This document shows positions 60,431 to 64,000 of a stretch of DNA of 64,000 nucleotides, in pieces (the stretch's first letter is position 1; each line of letters begins with the position of its first letter). A program made the translations under genes and the position numbers. Location: NCBI RefSeq assembly GCF_000002425.4, contig NC_037264.1, positions 10,027,211-10,091,210 on the forward strand, read 5' to 3'. The notes under the pieces are model-generated. The model made no database searches, was not told the DNA's origin, and was given only the letters and a program-made list of their open reading frames with translations. Source of the DNA: Physcomitrium patens. Taxonomy: Eukaryota > Streptophyta > Bryopsida > Funariales > Funariaceae.

Positions 60431-62488
60431 ATATGTATGTGTATGTATATAGAGAGAGAGGGTGTTGCTAATCCCATTGTCTTGTTCTTATTAACTTTTT
60501 TAACTCTAATTTTATTAAAACTATTTTTTATAGATAATTAAAAAAATCATATTAGAGATATTAATTACTTTGTTGATGGAAATAAAATAAAATAAAAAAT
60601 AAAATAAAAAAATCAAGTGGGTAGTGAATTATGGTGGCACTAGCAAAAAGTATGGTGACATTAACAATATCCTATATATATGCAGTTATCTATTATCTTA
60701 CATGGATTTGTGGTTGTAGTTTTAAACAAAGAAGGAAGAAAACAAAACAATATAAATGATTGAGAGGTTTTGAAATTTTATTCAATGAATTATTTATTTA
60801 TTTATTTATTTTTGATGTAAATAATATTGGTGAAATATGTCATTTTTTTTGGTTCAAATCAATTTAAATTCTTTATGATGATAATTATCTCTGCATAAAA
60901 CCTAAATAATAATATTCTTCATGATTTATGTGGTATTTTTTCTATCAAAAATAGAACAAAGATATGGGATTATACATATGCAATTAATAGTTTTCATGTG
61001 TCAGTTTTTTCATATATTCTGACAAGTATCTTTTTCTTGAGTTAAATTTATTTATTTATAGCTTTTAGATACTTGATATCATATATTTTATAAATATTAT
61101 AAAAAAGAACATAAAAATTAATATTAAAGTTTATAGATTTTTAATTATTTTGTCAAAAAATATTTTTCATTTATTTTTATTTTTATAAATGATATTTTAG
61201 GTTTCAAATTAATTATTATATTATATTATATTAATATATGCAAAAAATATTTTTTAAATGTATTAAAAAGATAGATCAATATATTACAAAGATTAGTGTA
61301 AATTACTAAAGCTAAGAGATTTTATTTTTGTATAAACTCTTTATTCTATCTTTACAAGTCTTTTACACAAGTAGATCAACAACTTTTAAAACATTTTTTT
61401 ATCAAGAATTAATTTAAAATCTTAAATTTAAAAATAATATTTTAAACTATGTATTTTAAATAGTTGGATTTATAATTAGATAATTTTATGCAATAATACA
61501 TTCTAATAAATCTACTTAAGATATGTGAAATATATATGATTTTGGTTTAATTTGTAGTCTAATCTTCCTAAGTTTGTATAACACATGTTTATATAATATT
61601 GTGCAATTAAAACATGAAAATTGTTGATGCTACATCTCTATTTGATATTGCTACACTCCACTAATCTTCCTTATAGATAACTAGGTAATAATATGCATCT
61701 TTCTTTTGTGCATTTTTATTATTTCTTTACTTTAAAAAATGTTGGTAATTGAAAGGGAGATTATGAATATTTTAAGAAAAAATAGGTTGTTAACATTTTT
61801 TAAAAAAATAAACTACTTGCCTCAAAATTGTTTAATTCCAATTTTTTTATTATTATTTGGCTATCAAAAATACACAAAACTTATTTTTTAATTGAATCTA
61901 TTTTAAGATCGATACTGGGATTAATTATTGGATTGCAAATGTGCCTTAAGCATAGAAATGTGCATTTTAGTCAATTTAATTTGTAAGGAGGTTGCATAAG
62001 GTGCAACAATATCAAGTGAGGATGTAGCATTAAAAAATCCCTACATTTATATTGTAATATGTTTACAATATAACAAAGTGTTGTGTAATATAACAAATGT
62101 TTTTTGTAAAATATGTAATATATATGATTGCAAAACTTTTTAGTGTTCTGAATTGGCTAGAATATAATGAGCTGATTTACAACTACAAACAATACACTTA
62201 GTTGTTTTAGTTTTAAATTGAAGCAGGCAGTTACATGCTAGGTAATCAGGTTACGATAGCTAATCATCCCTTTACATGGTCAAAAGTTTCAACACTATTT
62301 AATTTAAACTCTTAGCGGCTAATCACGCATGATCAAAAAAATTATTCATATTACTATTTCAAAGTCAATGTATAGGCATATACAAGCTCCTCTGAACAAA
62401 GTTTGGTATTTAACTCCGTTTTTAGACAAATTATAAATTTATCAAAATCACATCTACATTCGAATTGCTGTTTTAATAATTATTATTA
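60057..62488. other. AT-rich DNA without a recognised gene
   Basis: (TTA)n occurs near 60258-60283 and a mixed TACA/TATA/TATG run with (GA)n at 60390-60460. The rest is AT-rich with no supported frame. If the IQD exons that follow belong to a complete gene, its 5' exons should lie here or further left, but I cannot find an IQ motif in this stretch. Confidence 0.4.
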
Positions 62489-63457
62489 ATGGAAATAAGA
62501 GGAAATAATTCAGATACATGGCTTCCTGAGCTGGAAACGCCTCCAGGACTGGATGGTTCATCGGAGGCCATGCAGCAGTTGGTGTTGCCTGAAGCGCACA
62601 GATCAAAGGAAGGAGATAAGAATGGAGCTTTACTGAGTGATAGTTCCAGTTTTGCGCCCTCAGCCAATCGTGAGCATCAATCTGAAGATGTAAGGACACC
62701 AAATGGCAAGGACTCAGGCTCAGGTAATCAATCCCACACCGACTGTAGTTGCAACGAGGTCCTGTTTGTGCTCGTGTAGTAGTGCAAATGGGTGCAAGCC
62801 TTCTTCTAAGAAGTGCTGTTGCTTTGCATCATGAAGCTATTGAAACTTGCCCACTTACACTCAAGGTTGTTTCTGTCTAGAGGTGGCCAACGGACATACA
62901 AGCAACGTTCACCAGGAAAATGGTGACAAGAGAGCCACACCTGTCGAGAAAGCTGGAGAAAACGGAGATAGTCCCATCGCAAGCAAGAGAACCACATGCC
63001 GCTACATGACCGCCACAAAGTCAGCCGTGGCCAAGTTTCGATCAGCTAGCAATCCCAAGACAAGGGCTCCTGACACACCCGAATCACCTGCCGGTGTACA
63101 GAAACGGTATTCTTTTGGGGGTGCAACGTCTGCCAAGGCAGCGGAGAATTCTGCCAAGGGCACCAGTGGCACCAGAAAGTCCAGTTCCTTTCAGGTACTC
63201 CCCACAAATCCCGCAGCATTTCAACACCATGCGATAGTTCTGAACCTAAAACTAACATCATCGAACAACAATGAACAGTGACGCCTACGTTAGTGACAGT
63301 TTCAGTTTTCAAGATAACAACCGCCTCAAGTGATCTGCAGAACCGACGAAGTCCAAGTCCAAAGACAGAGAAACCTCCGAGTGCCGAGGCGGTGGCTGCA
63401 TCACCTGCACGTCGAAATTCGTTAGGAAGTGCGGAAGGCAAGAGGTGGAGAACCTGA
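62489..63457 (+). CDS. IQD: IQD-family protein, C-terminal exons only
   Basis: Three exons join in frame by GT-AG introns: about 62489 or 62514 to 62723, 62881-63194 and 63341-63457. The middle exon carries CRYMTATKSAVAKFRSASNP then KTRAPDTPE and KRYSFGG, which is the DUF4005 motif (YM-AT-SA-AK-RS-S-PR-R--TPE) of plant IQ67-domain proteins. These bind calmodulin and microtubules. The last exon ends with NRRSPSPK and RRNSLGSAEGKRWRT. The first exon could start at the ATG 62489 or be an internal exon after TTCAG (from 62514). No IQ67 calmodulin-binding region is found upstream, so this is either the 3' end of a gene with a very long intron or a truncated copy. Confidence is good for the family and low for completeness. 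Confidence 0.72.
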
Positions 63458-64000
63458 AAAGCAGGACCCAGCAGCCCATCCCACGTATTTTCAGTACTTG
63501 GGGTCCACTGCTCACATGCACCAACATCGTTTCCAGTTGATGCAACCCTCATTTTAACCATTAATTTTTATTCTAATTTGGTTTTAACTTTTGTTGTGAC
63601 AACTTTTATTAGTGCCTTAGATTGTTTTTTGTTTAACATGTGGATCTTTGGATTTCTAAAAAAATAGTGTTTAACTTTGTATTGCCAAATTTTCTTATCT
63701 TCTTATACATATCAAATATCTCTTAATTTTACTGATTGAGATATTATTAAATTTAAGTAAAATATGTCTTACATTTTTATTTGTACAATAAGAAAATTTA
63801 CTTATAAAACAAATACTAAGTACTAAAAATGTATCTAAATTATTCACTATTTTTAATTTTTCTAAAATATTTATTGTGTACAAAATATAAATTTTATTGC
63901 TTTTTTGAAAGACTTTTATATCATAATCCTCTAAATCTTATATCTTTAGAAATTTTTAAGCATAATCTCTAATAAAAATTCTTAATTATTTATCTTTTAT
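63458..64000. other. AT-rich DNA at the right edge
   Basis: Base composition falls sharply after the IQD stop codon. The first ~100 bases may be its 3' untranslated region. No other gene is seen. Confidence 0.4.

Overview
The window looks like nuclear DNA of a land plant, most likely a bryophyte such as a moss (inference). Four plant gene loci with normal base composition sit at the two ends: a split ARF1-type GTPase gene, a decayed serine hydroxymethyltransferase copy, a glyoxal-oxidase-like gene and the 3' part of an IQD gene. Between them lie about 45 kb of AT-rich DNA made mostly of old LTR retrotransposons. The best preserved are chromodomain Gypsy elements (chromoviruses); their Tcn1-like look, a group known from fungi and mosses, is one reason for suspecting a moss.

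Layout. 1-9.6 kb: ARF1 (minus strand, six coding exons, 181 residues) and an intronless SHMT pseudogene (minus). 9.7-10.4 kb: an RNase H1-type hybrid-binding domain fragment, a Copia fragment and a short tandem repeat. 10.7-24.6 kb: old chromovirus A (plus), flanked by the 5-bp duplication ATCCC, with young chromovirus B (minus, duplication ACAAC) inserted in its gag region. 26.1-30.4 kb: chromovirus C (minus, duplication GGTTT), a relative of B. 31.8-50.4 kb: a graveyard of three further Gypsy fossils and one Copia fossil, with two isolated LTRs of the A family; one of these is a clean solo LTR (duplication ATCAA) sitting inside the Copia fossil. 52.0-53.7 kb: a diverged long inverted repeat. 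54-60 kb: a GC-richer island with the glyoxal oxidase gene and two unrecognised short frames. 60-62.5 kb: AT-rich, no genes seen. 62.5-63.5 kb: three exons of an IQD-type protein without its calmodulin-binding part.

The most interesting signals are in the chromovirus ends. In A, B and C, the 11 bases that begin two bases after the 5' LTR are complementary to 11 bases about 32 bases downstream of the LTR TATA box, where transcripts should begin. The match is 11/11 in A and C and 10/11 in B. The A and C sequences differ, so pairing is kept while sequence changes. That is the arrangement of self-primed reverse transcription known from Tf1/sushi-type elements. The same bases also form a hairpin across the U3/R boundary in every A-family LTR. 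In addition, the U3 regions of B and C carry dense perfect heat-shock elements upstream of the TATA box, and all three chromoviruses keep an extra sense-strand frame of about 117 codons between the chromodomain and the 3' LTR that I do not recognise.
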